From Sphingomonas sp. Root710 (lineage in GTDB: Bacteria; Pseudomonadota; Alphaproteobacteria; Sphingomonadales; Sphingomonadaceae): a stretch of 64,000 nucleotides of DNA. The position numbers were made by a program, and so were the translations under genes. The first letter of the stretch is position 1, and each line of letters starts with the position of its first letter. Under the pieces are notes generated by a model. That model ran no database searches. It had not been told where the DNA came from and saw only the letters and a program-made list of their open reading frames with translations. The DNA lies in assembly GCF_001429065.1 (NCBI RefSeq), contig NZ_LMIB01000001.1:1187933-1251932 (forward strand). Direction: 5' to 3'. Of the stretch, positions 41,514 to 51,693 are shown one piece after another.

Positions 41514-43649
41514 TCAGTTCTGGTAATAGCCCGAGAATTTCTTGTGGTAGCCGTAGACGTCGCTCTGGCCGGTGCTGGCGTAGCGGCGGATGTCGACCTG
41601 GGTCAGCGCCAGCCCTGCCACATTGGCGTTGGCATCGAGCAGCAGCTCGATCGCGGCCTCGGCGGCGTTGATCGATGTCTTGCTCCAGCGGGTGATCACC
41701 AGCACGCTGTCGGCCGCTGCCGCCACCGCACGCGCATCGGCGACGCCGAGGACCGGCGCAGTATCGATGACGATGAACTCGAAGCGCTCCTTGAGCTGCT
41801 TGATCAGCTTGTCGAGATTGGCGGGCGTCAGCGGATCAAAGGTGGTCGCAGGCGATTCCGATGTTCCCAACACATACAGCCCGCTCGCCTCGTCGAGCAC
41901 CAGAGCATCCTCGAGCCGCGCCTCGCCAGTCAGCACCTCGACCAGCCCGGCCCTGGGCTCGCGCAGCAACAGGCTGCTGGTACCGCGACGGCGAAGGTCG
42001 CAGTCGACGAGGACGGTGCTGGTCCCCGAAAGCGCAGCGGTCCGCGCGAGGCAGACGGAGGTCGTGGTCTTGCCCTCCTGCGGCAACGGCGACGAGATGG
42101 CGAGCGCCCGGGCGCGGCTGCGGAGCGCGACGAAGGCCCGCAGGCTGCGGAAGGATTCGGCGAAGGACGAGAAGGGATGCGAGACGATATAGTCTTGCGG
42201 CGCCTCGGTCTCCCGCATGCCGCTCAGCGTCGATTCCAGGCTGGGCACCGCGCCGGCATAGCGGACGCGCAGGCGGCGCTCGACGTCGTTCTTGGTCTGG
42301 ACGCCGCGCTGGAGATATTCGGCAAGGCCGACCGCAATCAGCCCCGCGACGAGCGCGGCGATGATTCCGAACAGCGTCGCGATCGGATAATTGGGCGAAT
42401 CGGGGAGCGCAGGTACGGTGCCGAAAGATGAGATCCGCGCGTCCGGCTGCTGCAGGCCCTCCTGCGCCGCCGTCTCCTTGGAGCGGTTGAGGAAAGCTTC
42501 GTAGATCTGCTTGCTCGCCTCGGCGCGCCGTTCGAGCTCCATATAACCGACCTGCGCCGTGCTGTTCGAAGCGAGCGCCCCCCGCGCCGACGACTGGCTG
42601 CCCTGAAGTGATCCGAGACGCGACGAAGCGACCCGCACATCCGCCTCGAGGCTCGACAGGATGCGGTTGATCTCCTGCTGGATCTGCGCGCGGATATCGG
42701 CGAGCTGGCTCTTCGCGGTTTGGACGTCGGGATAAAGCGGCCCGTAACGCGCTTCGAGCTGCGCCAGATTCTGGCTTGCCTCGGCCTCGCGGGCGCGCAG
42801 CCCGCCGACCGTTCCCGAGCCGAGCGCCGCGCCGACATCGGCGCCGCCGCCGCCGCGCGACAGCTGCGCACGCGCGGCCGACAGGCGGCCCTGCTTTTCG
42901 GCAAGATCGGCGCGGGCGAGCGAAATCTGCTGGTTGAGCGACGAGACCTCCTGCTCGGCCATCGTCGCGCCCTGCGCGCTCATGAGGCCGTTGCGGACCT
43001 TGTAGTTCTGAAGGGCGGCGTCGGCGGCACCGGCCGCGTTGCGAAGCTCGGCGAGACGCTGGTTCAGCCAGACATTCGCGGAGCGCGTCGCACCGACCTT
43101 GGCGTCCTTCTGGCTGGCGACATATTGGCGCGCGACGGTGTTGGCGATCGCGGCGGCCAGGTCCGGATTGTCCGAGCTGGCAGTGATGTCGATGACGTAG
43201 GTCAGGCCGGCGCGCACCACGGCGATGTTCCGGGACAGCTTCGCGGCGGCGCGCTCCAGCTGGGTCTCGGTCGCGATCGGGCCCATGTCATAGCCCTGAC
43301 GATTCAGGTCGGTGACGACTCGCATGGCGAGCGTCGGCGAGGTGATCATGCGGACTTCGGTGTCGACGACGTCGCTCTGGGCGGGAAGGTCCGGCACCAC
43401 CGAATCGACCTTGATGACGTCGTTCTTGCGCGGTTCGATCACGACGCTGGCAGTGCTGGTATAGACCGGCATCATCGTCAGCGTACGCAGAGCCACAAGG
43501 GCGAGCACCGCCGCCCCGACGCAGAGAAAGAGCCACAGGTGACGCCTGAAAACCATCCACATATGGCCGGGGTCCGGCAGCAGTCCCTTCAGGCGGCTGC
43601 CTTCAGGACGGGCCTCGAGCGTCGGGAATTCCTGCACATGCTCTGTCAT
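41514..43649 (-). CDS. Chain-length regulator with tyrosine-kinase domain (Wzc/GumC-like)
   Basis: The 711-residue protein has two membrane helices (about 38-58 and 424-444) bounding a periplasmic Wzz-like part with coiled-coil segments (about 200-345). The cytosolic part is a BY-kinase: Walker A PQEGKTT within 519-530, Walker A' VLVDCDLRR (546-554), and Walker B FIVIDTAPV. The tail is rich in tyrosines (VYGYHKKFSGYYQ), the usual autophosphorylation cluster. It controls chain length and couples polymerisation to export with the Wza-type protein. A full polysaccharide co-polymerase 2a layout is present, so no separate kinase is needed. It heads a minus-strand unit with the barrel gene; the flippase gene lies 57 bases upstream. 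Confidence 0.95.
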   Translation of the reverse strand: MTEHVQEFPTLEARPEGSRLKGLLPDPGHMWMVFRRHLWLFLCVGAAVLALVALRTLTMMPVYTSTASVVIEPRKNDVIKVDSVVPDLPAQSDVVDTEVRMITSPTLAMRVVTDLNRQGYDMGPIATETQLERAAAKLSRNIAVVRAGLTYVIDITASSDNPDLAAAIANTVARQYVASQKDAKVGATRSANVWLNQRLAELRNAAGAADAALQNYKVRNGLMSAQGATMAEQEVSSLNQQISLARADLAEKQGRLSAARAQLSRGGGGADVGAALGSGTVGGLRAREAEASQNLAQLEARYGPLYPDVQTAKSQLADIRAQIQQEINRILSSLEADVRVASSRLGSLQGSQSSARGALASNSTAQVGYMELERRAEASKQIYEAFLNRSKETAAQEGLQQPDARISSFGTVPALPDSPNYPIATLFGIIAALVAGLIAVGLAEYLQRGVQTKNDVERRLRVRYAGAVPSLESTLSGMRETEAPQDYIVSHPFSSFAESFRSLRAFVALRSRARALAISSPLPQEGKTTTSVCLARTAALSGTSTVLVDCDLRRRGTSSLLLREPRAGLVEVLTGEARLEDALVLDEASGLYVLGTSESPATTFDPLTPANLDKLIKQLKERFEFIVIDTAPVLGVADARAVAAAADSVLVITRWSKTSINAAEAAIELLLDANANVAGLALTQVDIRRYASTGQSDVYGYHKKFSGYYQN

Positions 43650-43706
43650 GACCGACTATCAACCTCCACTGAACCTTTGGGCCCCCCTCCCTATTGCACT
43701 AAAAAA

Positions 43707-45266
43707 TCAATCCACTGTGGCGCGCGCCACGCTCCCGCTGCGTCCGTCGCCGCGCCGGCTCATCCCGTCGCCTTTACGAAAACGGCCGAGCCGCGCGCCA
43801 AGCAGGCGTGCCGCCTCAGCCAAGCTTTCCCGGCCGCCGACGCAGGTGGCGAGCAACGTCCAGAAGCAACCGAATGCGAGGAATCCGCCCAGCACGATCT
43901 CCGGCAAATGGACCGCGCCAGACATGTTTCGATAAAGATACAAGGCGGCTAAAGTTCCCGCGAGTGCGAACGCAAACGGTTTCACGATCTCGAGGAGGTC
44001 GCGGTGGCGCACGGGCCCTGTGCGGCCGACCCACCACCACAGCACCGGCATACGGATCAGAAGGTCGCTTAGGGCATAGGCAGCTGCAACGCCGATTGCG
44101 CCCCAGGGCAATCCGATCGCGAAGGCCCCGATACTGGTGACCATGTTGAATACGCCCCAGCGCCCGAAATCGCCGCCGCGCTTCTGACTGATGAACAGCC
44201 AGCCAAAGGTGGCGCTCATCGGCTGGTGCAGCGCCGCGATCGCCAGCCAGGTGAAGATCGCCGCTGCGGGCGCCCAGCGGTCGCCCATCAGCAGGACGAT
44301 CAGCGGCTTCGCGAACATGAGCATGAAGGCGACGCCTGGGACGGTGAACAGCAGCATCAGCCGTAACGTCCGGCTATAGGCATGCCGATAGCGGTGCGGC
44401 TCGTCATGGAGCTTCGCGAGAACCGGCACCATCACCCGGCCGATCGGATTGTTGATCTGCTGAAGCGGGAAGAGGAGCAGCTTGTAGGCCCGATCATAGA
44501 AACCGAGCTGCACCGCGCCGGCCCAGCGGCCGATCATCACATTGTCCAGATTGCGCGCGAAGAAATTGGTCAGCGTGAAGGTCGACAAGCCCGCACCGAG
44601 CCGAAGCAAGTCGCGGACTTCGGCGAAAGGCGCTGGCCGTCCGGGCCGCCAGCGCGCCAGGCTCCATGCGCCGATCAACCCCACCGTCATGCTCGCCAGC
44701 ACAGAAGCGACCAGCGCCCAGATTCCGGGCATGACGAGCGCGACCACGACCGCGGCAGCGAAGCCCAGAAGCGTCGACGCGACATCGATCAGCGCGACCG
44801 CGCCGAAACGCAACGACTTGGACAGCCAAGCAAAATGCTGGGTCGCCAGACCGGAAATCAGCACCGTCGCGGCCAGCGCCAGCGCCGGCGCCAGCAGCTT
44901 CGGTTCGCCGAAAAACCAGGCGATCAGCGGCGCGCACACAGCGAACAGCACGGCCAGCAGCATCGACAGCCCGGCGTTGATCCAGAACATCGTGCTGACT
45001 TGTTCATCGGTCAGATCGCCGCTGGCGACGACGGCCTGCGACAGGCCGATGTCCTGCACCATCATCACGAAAGCTGCGACCGGCATCAGCATTGCGAAAA
45101 GGCCGAAGTCAACAGGTGCGAGGAGCCGTGCCAGAATCACGACGGATAGTAATTGTGTAAGGAACTTTATGGCTTGAGCGCCACCAACAGCCACCGTTCC
45201 ATGAACAGCACTGCGCCGAAGATTAGTAGTTGGTTCGGAAGACCCCTTCACCGGCCCAGTCCGCAT
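43707..45266 (-). CDS. Wzx-type polysaccharide flippase (MOP family)
   Basis: The 519-residue protein has about 12-14 membrane segments with MOP-family pattern. TVAVGGAQAIKFLTQLLSVV at the N-terminus matches the first helix of lipopolysaccharide flippases, and FGLFAMLMPVAAFVMMVQDIG follows. It moves undecaprenyl-linked repeat units from the cytosolic to the periplasmic face of the inner membrane. A long hydrophilic tail (about 485-519) rich in Arg and Gly is unusual but common in sphingomonads. It is the first gene of a minus-strand unit with the chain-length kinase and beta-barrel genes, divergent from the glycosyltransferase at 45.5 kb. Confidence 0.88.
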   Translation of the reverse strand: MRTGPVKGSSEPTTNLRRSAVHGTVAVGGAQAIKFLTQLLSVVILARLLAPVDFGLFAMLMPVAAFVMMVQDIGLSQAVVASGDLTDEQVSTMFWINAGLSMLLAVLFAVCAPLIAWFFGEPKLLAPALALAATVLISGLATQHFAWLSKSLRFGAVALIDVASTLLGFAAAVVVALVMPGIWALVASVLASMTVGLIGAWSLARWRPGRPAPFAEVRDLLRLGAGLSTFTLTNFFARNLDNVMIGRWAGAVQLGFYDRAYKLLLFPLQQINNPIGRVMVPVLAKLHDEPHRYRHAYSRTLRLMLLFTVPGVAFMLMFAKPLIVLLMGDRWAPAAAIFTWLAIAALHQPMSATFGWLFISQKRGGDFGRWGVFNMVTSIGAFAIGLPWGAIGVAAAYALSDLLIRMPVLWWWVGRTGPVRHRDLLEIVKPFAFALAGTLAALYLYRNMSGAVHLPEIVLGGFLAFGCFWTLLATCVGGRESLAEAARLLGARLGRFRKGDGMSRRGDGRSGSVARATVD

Positions 45267-45500
45267 GGCAGTTCACCACCTTTTCGGCTAGTGTTTACTG
45301 CCCCCGGCAATCAGTTATATTCGCACTGCAGCATAAAACCATCTTTTTTTAAGCGGAGCGCTGAATTAGATTTTTGAGCCGGACTTATAAGGCTTTGCGC
45401 CGCTAATCGGCGGCGGCGCAGGGGGGCAAAGCGTCGAATCGTTACGGATAGGATTGAAATTCAACCCGAATCGCCCTCGGGGAGGCGTGATAGCGGAGAC

Positions 45501-46745
45501 ATGATGTTGACGACCCCAGACGACACTTCCCCCCTGCCGGTGACGGTGCTGATGCCCACCTTCAACCGGGCGCATTATCTCGCCGAGGCGCTCGAAAGCG
45601 TGCTGGGGCAGCAGCCCCCTCCCGCCGAAGTGATCGTGATCGACGATGGCTCTGAAGATGATACGGCGGTGGTGGTCGAACGCTTCCTGCCGCGGATCCG
45701 CTATATACGGCAGGACAACGCCGGAAAGGCGACCGCCCTAAACAACGGCCTCTCCCACGCCACGCAGGAGTTCGTCTGGATCTTCGACGACGACGACATC
45801 GCGGCGGCGGGCACGCTCGCAGCGCTGCATCAGGCGCTCGCGGATCACCCCGAGGCGGGCTATTCCTACGGCCTGTGCGACAAATTCTTCGGTGAGTGGC
45901 CGAACGACGCGCGCGAGCGCAACACCGCCTATGCCTCCGACGAACGCGCTGCCCTCTATGTGCGGCTGATGGAGGATTTCTTCATCTGGCAGGGTGCGAT
46001 GCTGGCGCGGCGGAGCTGTTATGACGTCGTCGGACCGTTCGATACCCGGCTAGCACGATCGCAGGATTATGAGATGGCGTTGCGGCTGGGCCGCAACTTT
46101 CCGGGCATTGCGGTGCCGATCGTCGCGTTCCATCAGCGCCATCACCAGGGGGTGCGCGGGCCGAAGAACGCCAGCGTGAAGGCGCATGAGGTCGAGCAAG
46201 CCTGGCGGAAATATAACCACCTTATCTTCCGGGAAATCTATTTCAGCCACCAGCTCCACGAGTTCTACATCGGCGGCGCCGGGGCGCTGACCGACCGCCA
46301 GCTGCTCACCGCGCGCATCCAGCGCGGCAGTATCATGGCGCGCAAGGGCCTATGGGACCTGGCCGTAGCCGATTTCCAGCAGGCCGCCCATGAAGCCGCC
46401 GCGCTCGGCGTATCGACATTGTGCGGGCAGGAATTGTCGGCGCTGCGCCGGATCTTCCAGCGTGGAGCGCGCTCGATCTTCCAGAACCGCGACGAGGCGC
46501 AGCGCTTCTTCGGCGCGATTGCCGGCTTCCCCAGGCCGCTGCGCGGGGCGATCGAAGGCAATCTGCTGCTGCCGGTCACCTATCGGATGCGCCGGCTGAC
46601 CGGGGTGACCGACCGCAAGTTCGAACTGGGCCAGTTGGGCATGATGGCACGCCACCTGCTGCGGCGGACGGCGATCAAGCCCTATCTCGACGCACGCCGA
46701 ACCGACCAGGGCATGTATGGGGTGCGGCCGCTGCTGGTCAGTTGA
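45501..46745 (+). CDS. Family 2 glycosyltransferase
   Basis: The 414-residue enzyme has a GT-A core: VTVLMPTFNRAHYLAEALESVL, EVIVIDDGSEDDT, GKATALNNGLSHA, the metal motif FDDDD, and later FDTRLARSQDYEMALRL for the acid base. A C-terminal region (about 250-414) is helical and shows no second catalytic domain. Two start ATGs lie side by side at 45501 and 45504; the second has the better spacing from GGAG. It is cytosolic and likely adds one residue of the repeat unit. The 234 bases upstream are shared with the divergent flippase gene. The stop overlaps the convergent GMC oxidoreductase gene by eight bases. Confidence 0.88.
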   Translation: MMLTTPDDTSPLPVTVLMPTFNRAHYLAEALESVLGQQPPPAEVIVIDDGSEDDTAVVVERFLPRIRYIRQDNAGKATALNNGLSHATQEFVWIFDDDDIAAAGTLAALHQALADHPEAGYSYGLCDKFFGEWPNDARERNTAYASDERAALYVRLMEDFFIWQGAMLARRSCYDVVGPFDTRLARSQDYEMALRLGRNFPGIAVPIVAFHQRHHQGVRGPKNASVKAHEVEQAWRKYNHLIFREIYFSHQLHEFYIGGAGALTDRQLLTARIQRGSIMARKGLWDLAVADFQQAAHEAAALGVSTLCGQELSALRRIFQRGARSIFQNRDEAQRFFGAIAGFPRPLRGAIEGNLLLPVTYRMRRLTGVTDRKFELGQLGMMARHLLRRTAIKPYLDARRTDQGMYGVRPLLVS

Positions 46746-48327
46746 GCCGCATCTGCGCACCGATCCGATCGGCGAGCCGCAACGCCAGCGCGACGATGGT
46801 GAAGGTCGGGTTGGCATGGCCGCCGGTCGGCATCACCGACGCGCCTGAAACATGGAGATTGGCCATGCGGTGAACCCGGCAGTCGGCATTGACGACGCCG
46901 GTTGCCGGGCTGTCCGACATCCTTGTCGCGCCGATATGATGATAGCTTTCCAGCAGATGCTCGCGCGTCAGGCCGCCGGTATGGTCGAGATCGTTGATCG
47001 GAACGAAGGCACCCCAGCCATGGCGGGCGAACATGTCACGAATACGGCCAGAGAAATGCGCCACGGTGCGCCGCTCGATATCCGCGATCCGCCAGTCGAC
47101 GCGCACCTTGTGCAGGCCGAACAAGTCCTTCTCATTAGACAGCGCGACCCGGCTCGCGGGATCGGGCGCCTGCTCGACATCGACGACGATAGTCGCGACC
47201 GGATCGGCCAGCAAGGGATGGACCCCTCGGGCGTAGCGCCAGACCTCCCGGCAAAGCCCAGCCGGGCGTATGCCGTGGGATGGCATGGTCAGCCTTATGT
47301 CGCGCAAAGGCGATCCCGCGCGAAGCTGCTGGATCGCATAGCGTAATGAGCCGGCGCGTGGTGCGTAGCGGATGATGGCGCTCGCGTTCAACAGCCGCTC
47401 GCTGCGCTGCTGCCGGTCGCTCAATGCGAAGCCGGTCTCATATTCGGTGCCGCTGCGCACCGAGAAACGGTTGAGCAGATTCTGCAGCGCGACCCCGGCA
47501 GGGTTCAGCGATACTTCGGCCACGCGAACCCGTGGATGCTGCATGAAATAGCGCCCTGCGATGCCCTCGATCGAACGCAGCGGCCCTTCCGCATTGATCG
47601 CCGCGTTCAGCAGCAACCGGGCATTCTCGATGCCGCCGCAGCACAGGATGAAATGCTGCGCCTGCACCCGCACCGATCCGCCGGTCGAGGAGGTGGCGAC
47701 GACGGCGTGGACTCGGCTGTCATGGGGGCTGTCCTCGATGCGTGTCAGGCTGGCATGGAGAAACAGGCTGGCGGTGCGCGACCGCTTGAGCAGGGCCAGA
47801 TAGCGTTCGCCCCAATCCTGATAGCGATTTCGCCCCTTCGGCGCGAAACGCCACAGGAAGGGCGTCACCGCCTCGTCATCCGGCAGGCCGAGCGTCGCCA
47901 GCCGTTCGAAGGCGGGCACCGAGGGACGCCAGGGCTCGGTGAAGCCGCACATCGCCTCGGCTGAACGATAATAGGGTTTCAGATCGTCCAGTCCGATCGG
48001 CCAGCCGCTCCGCGGCACCCAGTCGCGGCGCTCGAAATCGATGGGATCGAGCTCGGCGCAGCGGCCGGTCCAGCTGCCGGTCGCGCCGCCCAGGCGGCGG
48101 AAGCGCCCCTCCTCGATCTTGACGGGCTCACCGATCGACTCGCCGGTGAGCAGTGCCTGCTGCTCCTGCTCGAGCTTCATTCCACCCGCTTCGAGCAGGC
48201 AGACCTCGATGCCACGGTCGAGCAATGACTTGGCGATGGTGACGCCCGCCGCCCCACCGCCGATGATACAGATGCCGGTCGTCACCGACAGGCGGCTTCC
48301 CGCCACCTCGCTCAAATCAACGATCAT
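46738..48327 (-). CDS. GMC-family FAD oxidoreductase
   Basis: The 529-residue protein shows the N-terminal FAD loop CIIGGGAAGVTIAKSL, an ELDPIDFERRDWVPRSGWPI segment typical of glucose-methanol-choline oxidoreductases, and a C-terminal domain with HIGATRMSDSPATGVVNADCRVHRMANLHVSGASVMPTGGHANPTFTIVALA in which the active-site His and the GHANPT motif sit. I quote it only to locate the motif; the essential parts are HIGATRM, NLHVSGASV and GHANPT. It oxidises an alcohol group of a sugar or other metabolite using FAD. Genes of this family recur in sphingomonad glycan loci. The start ATG at 48327 has an AGGGAAAG site. The substrate is unknown. Confidence 0.85.
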   Translation of the reverse strand: MIVDLSEVAGSRLSVTTGICIIGGGAAGVTIAKSLLDRGIEVCLLEAGGMKLEQEQQALLTGESIGEPVKIEEGRFRRLGGATGSWTGRCAELDPIDFERRDWVPRSGWPIGLDDLKPYYRSAEAMCGFTEPWRPSVPAFERLATLGLPDDEAVTPFLWRFAPKGRNRYQDWGERYLALLKRSRTASLFLHASLTRIEDSPHDSRVHAVVATSSTGGSVRVQAQHFILCCGGIENARLLLNAAINAEGPLRSIEGIAGRYFMQHPRVRVAEVSLNPAGVALQNLLNRFSVRSGTEYETGFALSDRQQRSERLLNASAIIRYAPRAGSLRYAIQQLRAGSPLRDIRLTMPSHGIRPAGLCREVWRYARGVHPLLADPVATIVVDVEQAPDPASRVALSNEKDLFGLHKVRVDWRIADIERRTVAHFSGRIRDMFARHGWGAFVPINDLDHTGGLTREHLLESYHHIGATRMSDSPATGVVNADCRVHRMANLHVSGASVMPTGGHANPTFTIVALALRLADRIGAQMRLN

Positions 48328-48390
48328 CGCTTTCCCTGTTCAGATGACGGCGCTTCCTTCCAATGTCGGCCGCCCCGGCGGCTCGCCCCC

Positions 48391-49368
48391 TCATCCAAAC
48401 AGATAGCGTGGTATCTGTTCGGCTTTCGGCGTCCGCATGGGGCGCCGGGAAAACTTGTCCCTCGCTATGTCGCAAGCGATTCCGAACAGCATCTTCGGCC
48501 GCGCCGCATAGTTCCACAACGCGTGCGCCAGCCCCCCTTCATGCTTGCGGTCAAGAAAATCGCGATGGCCAAGCTTGCGCAGGACGTGGTCGCGGTGCTG
48601 CAGCAAAAGCCGCCGTTCCGCGGCTGACAAAGCCGGCTCACGCAACAGCCCCTCATGCGCCGCTGCCAGTGCCGCCAGATCGGCGGTGCGATGCCGCCCG
48701 CTCAACGAATGGGGCCGCTCGACCGCGACATAGCCACATTGGCCGACCAGCCGGAAGCTGCCGCCCGCCGCCAATATGCGGCAATAGAGGATGAAATCCT
48801 CGCCCAGCCGCAACGTCTCGTCATAACCGATCCCCGCGCGCTCGAGCATATCGCGGCGGATCACCGGCTTCAGGAAGCCGAGCTCGCCGCGTGGGACGTC
48901 GGCGCGCGGGATGTTGCCGCCGATGAAGTCGGCCAGGCTCATCCTGTGGTCACCCGACGCGAAATCGCGCAGCTGGTGGAAGGCGAAGCCGGGCACCGCG
49001 GGTTCGGGCACGAAGGCGATATTGTCGGCGATCACGTCCCAGCCCGATACCGCCAGCAGCCGCGCGAAGCGGCCGGGCACGATGAAGTCGTCCGCGTCGA
49101 GGATCGAGACCAGCGTGCCGCGGCTCGAACGCAACGCCAGGTTCCGCGCCGCCGAGGGACCGCGGTTAACGTCGTGCCGCAGGATCTTCAGCCGGCCGCT
49201 GCCATCGTCCGCCGACGCCGCGCATATGGAGGTGCCATCCGACGACGCATCATCGACCACGACGACCTCGCAAACCTCCGGCTCGCGCAGCGCCGAGGCG
49301 ACGGCCCGCGCTATCGTTCGTTCACCATTATAAGCGGCGATGATCACGCAGACGGTCTGGGATGGCAT
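48391..49368 (-). CDS. Family 2 glycosyltransferase
   Basis: The GT-A core reads VCVIIAAYNGERTIARAV, VVVVDDASSDGTS, GPSAARNLALRSSRG and the metal-binding DADD. An acid base follows in RLGEDFILYCRIL. The C-terminal part is helical without a second domain. Starts at 49368 (MPSQTV), 49380 and a GTG at 49401 are all possible, and none has a strong ribosome site; I use the shortest because it begins right before the core. The 325-residue product would be cytosolic. It is divergent from the transferase at 49.6 kb, 196 bases away, and lies 63 bases upstream of the GMC gene on the same strand, so these two may form a unit. Confidence 0.85.
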   Translation of the reverse strand: MPSQTVCVIIAAYNGERTIARAVASALREPEVCEVVVVDDASSDGTSICAASADDGSGRLKILRHDVNRGPSAARNLALRSSRGTLVSILDADDFIVPGRFARLLAVSGWDVIADNIAFVPEPAVPGFAFHQLRDFASGDHRMSLADFIGGNIPRADVPRGELGFLKPVIRRDMLERAGIGYDETLRLGEDFILYCRILAAGGSFRLVGQCGYVAVERPHSLSGRHRTADLAALAAAHEGLLREPALSAAERRLLLQHRDHVLRKLGHRDFLDRKHEGGLAHALWNYAARPKMLFGIACDIARDKFSRRPMRTPKAEQIPRYLFG

Positions 49369-49564
49369 TTCTGCAAGCATATACAAATACAGATCAGGCA
49401 CAGGCTCGAAACCCTTCGCCCGGCCCGCTAAAATACACGGATCGTCGAAGAAGAGCGCGGCGTTGACAGATCTTCGTTTCTTGCCGCAACATGGATAGTG
49501 CAGTGCAATAAGGGGAATCGGGCGACACGGGGGATCAAAGCGGGGGGCCGCGAAAGGATCCAGG

Positions 49565-50686
49565 TTGAAGGTCGCCTATTTCGTTCATGACCTGCATGAC
49601 GCCGCCGTGGCACGGCGGGTCTCGATGATGCAGGCCGCCGGGCTCGATCCGGTGATATTGGGTTTCCGGCGCAGCGACGCCATTCCGACAGATATTGGCG
49701 GCGCTCCGGTCGTCGATCTCGGCCGCACCGCAGACGCCAGACTCGCCCAGCGCGCCGCCGCGATCCTGCGCAACCGATTGTTCGGCGGGCGCATCCGCGA
49801 GGCGGTGCAGGGATGCGCGATCATCGTCGCGCGCAACCTGGAATCGCTGATTCTGGCTGTTGGAGCGATGGGAAAACGCCGCAGCGCGCGGCTGGTCTAC
49901 GAATGCCTGGACATCCACCGGACCCTGCTCGGGCGGCGGTGGACGCATCGACTGATCCAGTCGATCGAGCGCGCTTATCTGCGGCGGATCGACCTGCTGA
50001 TCACCAGTTCACCCGCCTTCCTGTCCAACTATTTCCTGCCACGCATGGATCCCGTGGAGCCCCCGCTGCTTCTGGAAAACAAGGTCCTGCGGATCATGCG
50101 GCCCTCGACGCGTCCGAACCTCGTCCGCGAGGCCGGTCCACCCTGGACGATCGGATGGCTTGGCATGTTGCGATGCCGCAAATCGCTCGAAATTCTCACA
50201 TCGCTGGTCGTCGGCTCGGCCGGGCGCATCAAAGTTCTGATCGCCGGGAAGCCAGCTTATTCGGAGATAGAGGATTTCGACTCGGCGGTTTCGGGAATCG
50301 ATGGACTGGAATATTTCGGCGCATATCGCCCGGACGATTTGGCAGAACTGTATCGGCGAACACACTTTACTTGGGCGATCGACTATTTCGAAGAGGGCCT
50401 GAACTCCGCCTGGCTGCTACCCAACCGGCTTTATGAAGGGAGCTTCCACGGATCGATACCGATCGCACTGCGCCAGGTGGAAACCGGGGCCTGGCTCCTC
50501 AATCACAATGCGGGCGTGCTCGTCGACGATCCGCTACGCGACCTGCCCCTGTTCTTCGGGCCGCTCGACATACCGGCCTATGAGGCCGAACGAGCGCGCG
50601 TGGATCGCATTCCCACGGCGGATCTGGTGACCCGCCAGCTCGACTGCGACCGTATGGCCGCTGCGATGATGGGACGCGCGGGATGA
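49565..50686 (+). CDS. GT4-like glycosyltransferase
   Basis: The 373-residue protein has a GT-B outline: N-terminal VAYFVHDLHDAAVARRV with VILGFRRSD, a mid-segment LVYECLDIHRTLLGRR, then the C-terminal half with WTIGWLGMLRCRKSLEIL, VLIAGKP and NRLYEGSFHGSIPIAL carrying the conserved acid of the donor site. The start is a TTG with AAGGA seven bases upstream; no better ATG is near. The stop overlaps the next transferase start in an ATGA fashion, so three genes to 52.7 kb form one coupled operon. Donor and acceptor are not known, but it likely adds a sugar to the lipid-linked repeat. Confidence 0.8.
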   Translation: MKVAYFVHDLHDAAVARRVSMMQAAGLDPVILGFRRSDAIPTDIGGAPVVDLGRTADARLAQRAAAILRNRLFGGRIREAVQGCAIIVARNLESLILAVGAMGKRRSARLVYECLDIHRTLLGRRWTHRLIQSIERAYLRRIDLLITSSPAFLSNYFLPRMDPVEPPLLLENKVLRIMRPSTRPNLVREAGPPWTIGWLGMLRCRKSLEILTSLVVGSAGRIKVLIAGKPAYSEIEDFDSAVSGIDGLEYFGAYRPDDLAELYRRTHFTWAIDYFEEGLNSAWLLPNRLYEGSFHGSIPIALRQVETGAWLLNHNAGVLVDDPLRDLPLFFGPLDIPAYEAERARVDRIPTADLVTRQLDCDRMAAAMMGRAG

Positions 50687-51693
50687 CCAGCCTCGCTGCC
50701 GACGCCCGCGAGGTGCTGATCGTCGTCCCCTGCCTCAACGAGGAAACCAATCTGCCGCGGCTGCTCTACCAGCTGCTCGCCGATGCCAACGGCGCCGACA
50801 TCGTCATCGCCGACGGCGGCAGCACCGACGCGAGCCGTGAGATCGTTTACGATTATCAACGTGACCATCCCAATCTCCACCTGCTCGACAATCCGCGCCG
50901 CATCCAGAGCGCTGGGGTCAACCTCGCCGTCACAACGATGGGACGCGACAAGCGCTGGCTGCTGCGCATCGACGCCCATTGCGATTATCCACCGGGCTAT
51001 ATGGCCGGGTTGCTCGACAGCGCGGCGCGCCGGGACGCGAGCTCGGTCGTGGTGCCGATGGTCACCCAAGGCCGTCATTGCTTCCAGCGCGCCTGCGCCT
51101 TCGCGCAGAATTCGCTGATCGGCACCGGCGGGTCGCCGCACCGCCACGTCGGCGAGGGCCGCTATGTCGATCACGGCCATCATGCGCTGATGCGGATCGA
51201 CCTGTTCCTGGCGGTGGGCGGGTATCGCGAAAGCCAGAGCCATAACGAGGACGCCGAGCTCGACCTGCGCCTCCAGGCCGCCGGGGGGCGGATCTGGCTC
51301 GAACCCAGTCAGGCGATCATCTATCACCCCCGGCGGACGCCGCTGGCGCTGCTCCGCCAATATTTCCGCTATGGCGAGGGGCGGGCGAAGACGATGCGGC
51401 TCCACGGCACAAGGCTCAAGGCGCGGCAGGCCATGCCGCTGCTGGTCCCCGTCGCGCTGCTGTTGCTGCTGCTCGCGCCCCTCCACCCGACCTTCGCCCT
51501 ACCGGCACTGGGCTGGGCGTCGATCTGCCTGCTCTACGGCCTGATGATCGGCGTCAGGGCGCGATCCGGTTGCGCGGCAGCAAGCGGGATCGCGGCAATG
51601 ATCATGCATCTCGGCTGGGGCAGCGGCTATCTCTGGCAGCAGTTCCAGCCTCGGCCCGCGGACCGGCATTTGCCCGCGCTGGTGCTGCGGTGA
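50683..51693 (+). CDS. Family 2 glycosyltransferase (ExoA-like)
   Basis: The 336-residue enzyme shows VLIVVPCLNEETNLPRLLYQLL, IVIADGGSTDAS, and the metal-binding DAHCDYPPGYM; GRHCFQRACAFAQNSLIGTGGSPHR and HNEDAELDLRL are features shared with ExoA, the succinoglycan beta-1,3-glucosyltransferase. Three hydrophobic segments at the C-terminus (about 246-310) anchor it in the membrane. It would add glucose to the lipid-linked acceptor. The start overlaps the previous gene by four bases and the stop overlaps the acyltransferase GTG by four. This is the strongest link to succinoglycan-type assembly in the locus. Confidence 0.9.
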   Translation: MTSLAADAREVLIVVPCLNEETNLPRLLYQLLADANGADIVIADGGSTDASREIVYDYQRDHPNLHLLDNPRRIQSAGVNLAVTTMGRDKRWLLRIDAHCDYPPGYMAGLLDSAARRDASSVVVPMVTQGRHCFQRACAFAQNSLIGTGGSPHRHVGEGRYVDHGHHALMRIDLFLAVGGYRESQSHNEDAELDLRLQAAGGRIWLEPSQAIIYHPRRTPLALLRQYFRYGEGRAKTMRLHGTRLKARQAMPLLVPVALLLLLLAPLHPTFALPALGWASICLLYGLMIGVRARSGCAAASGIAAMIMHLGWGSGYLWQQFQPRPADRHLPALVLR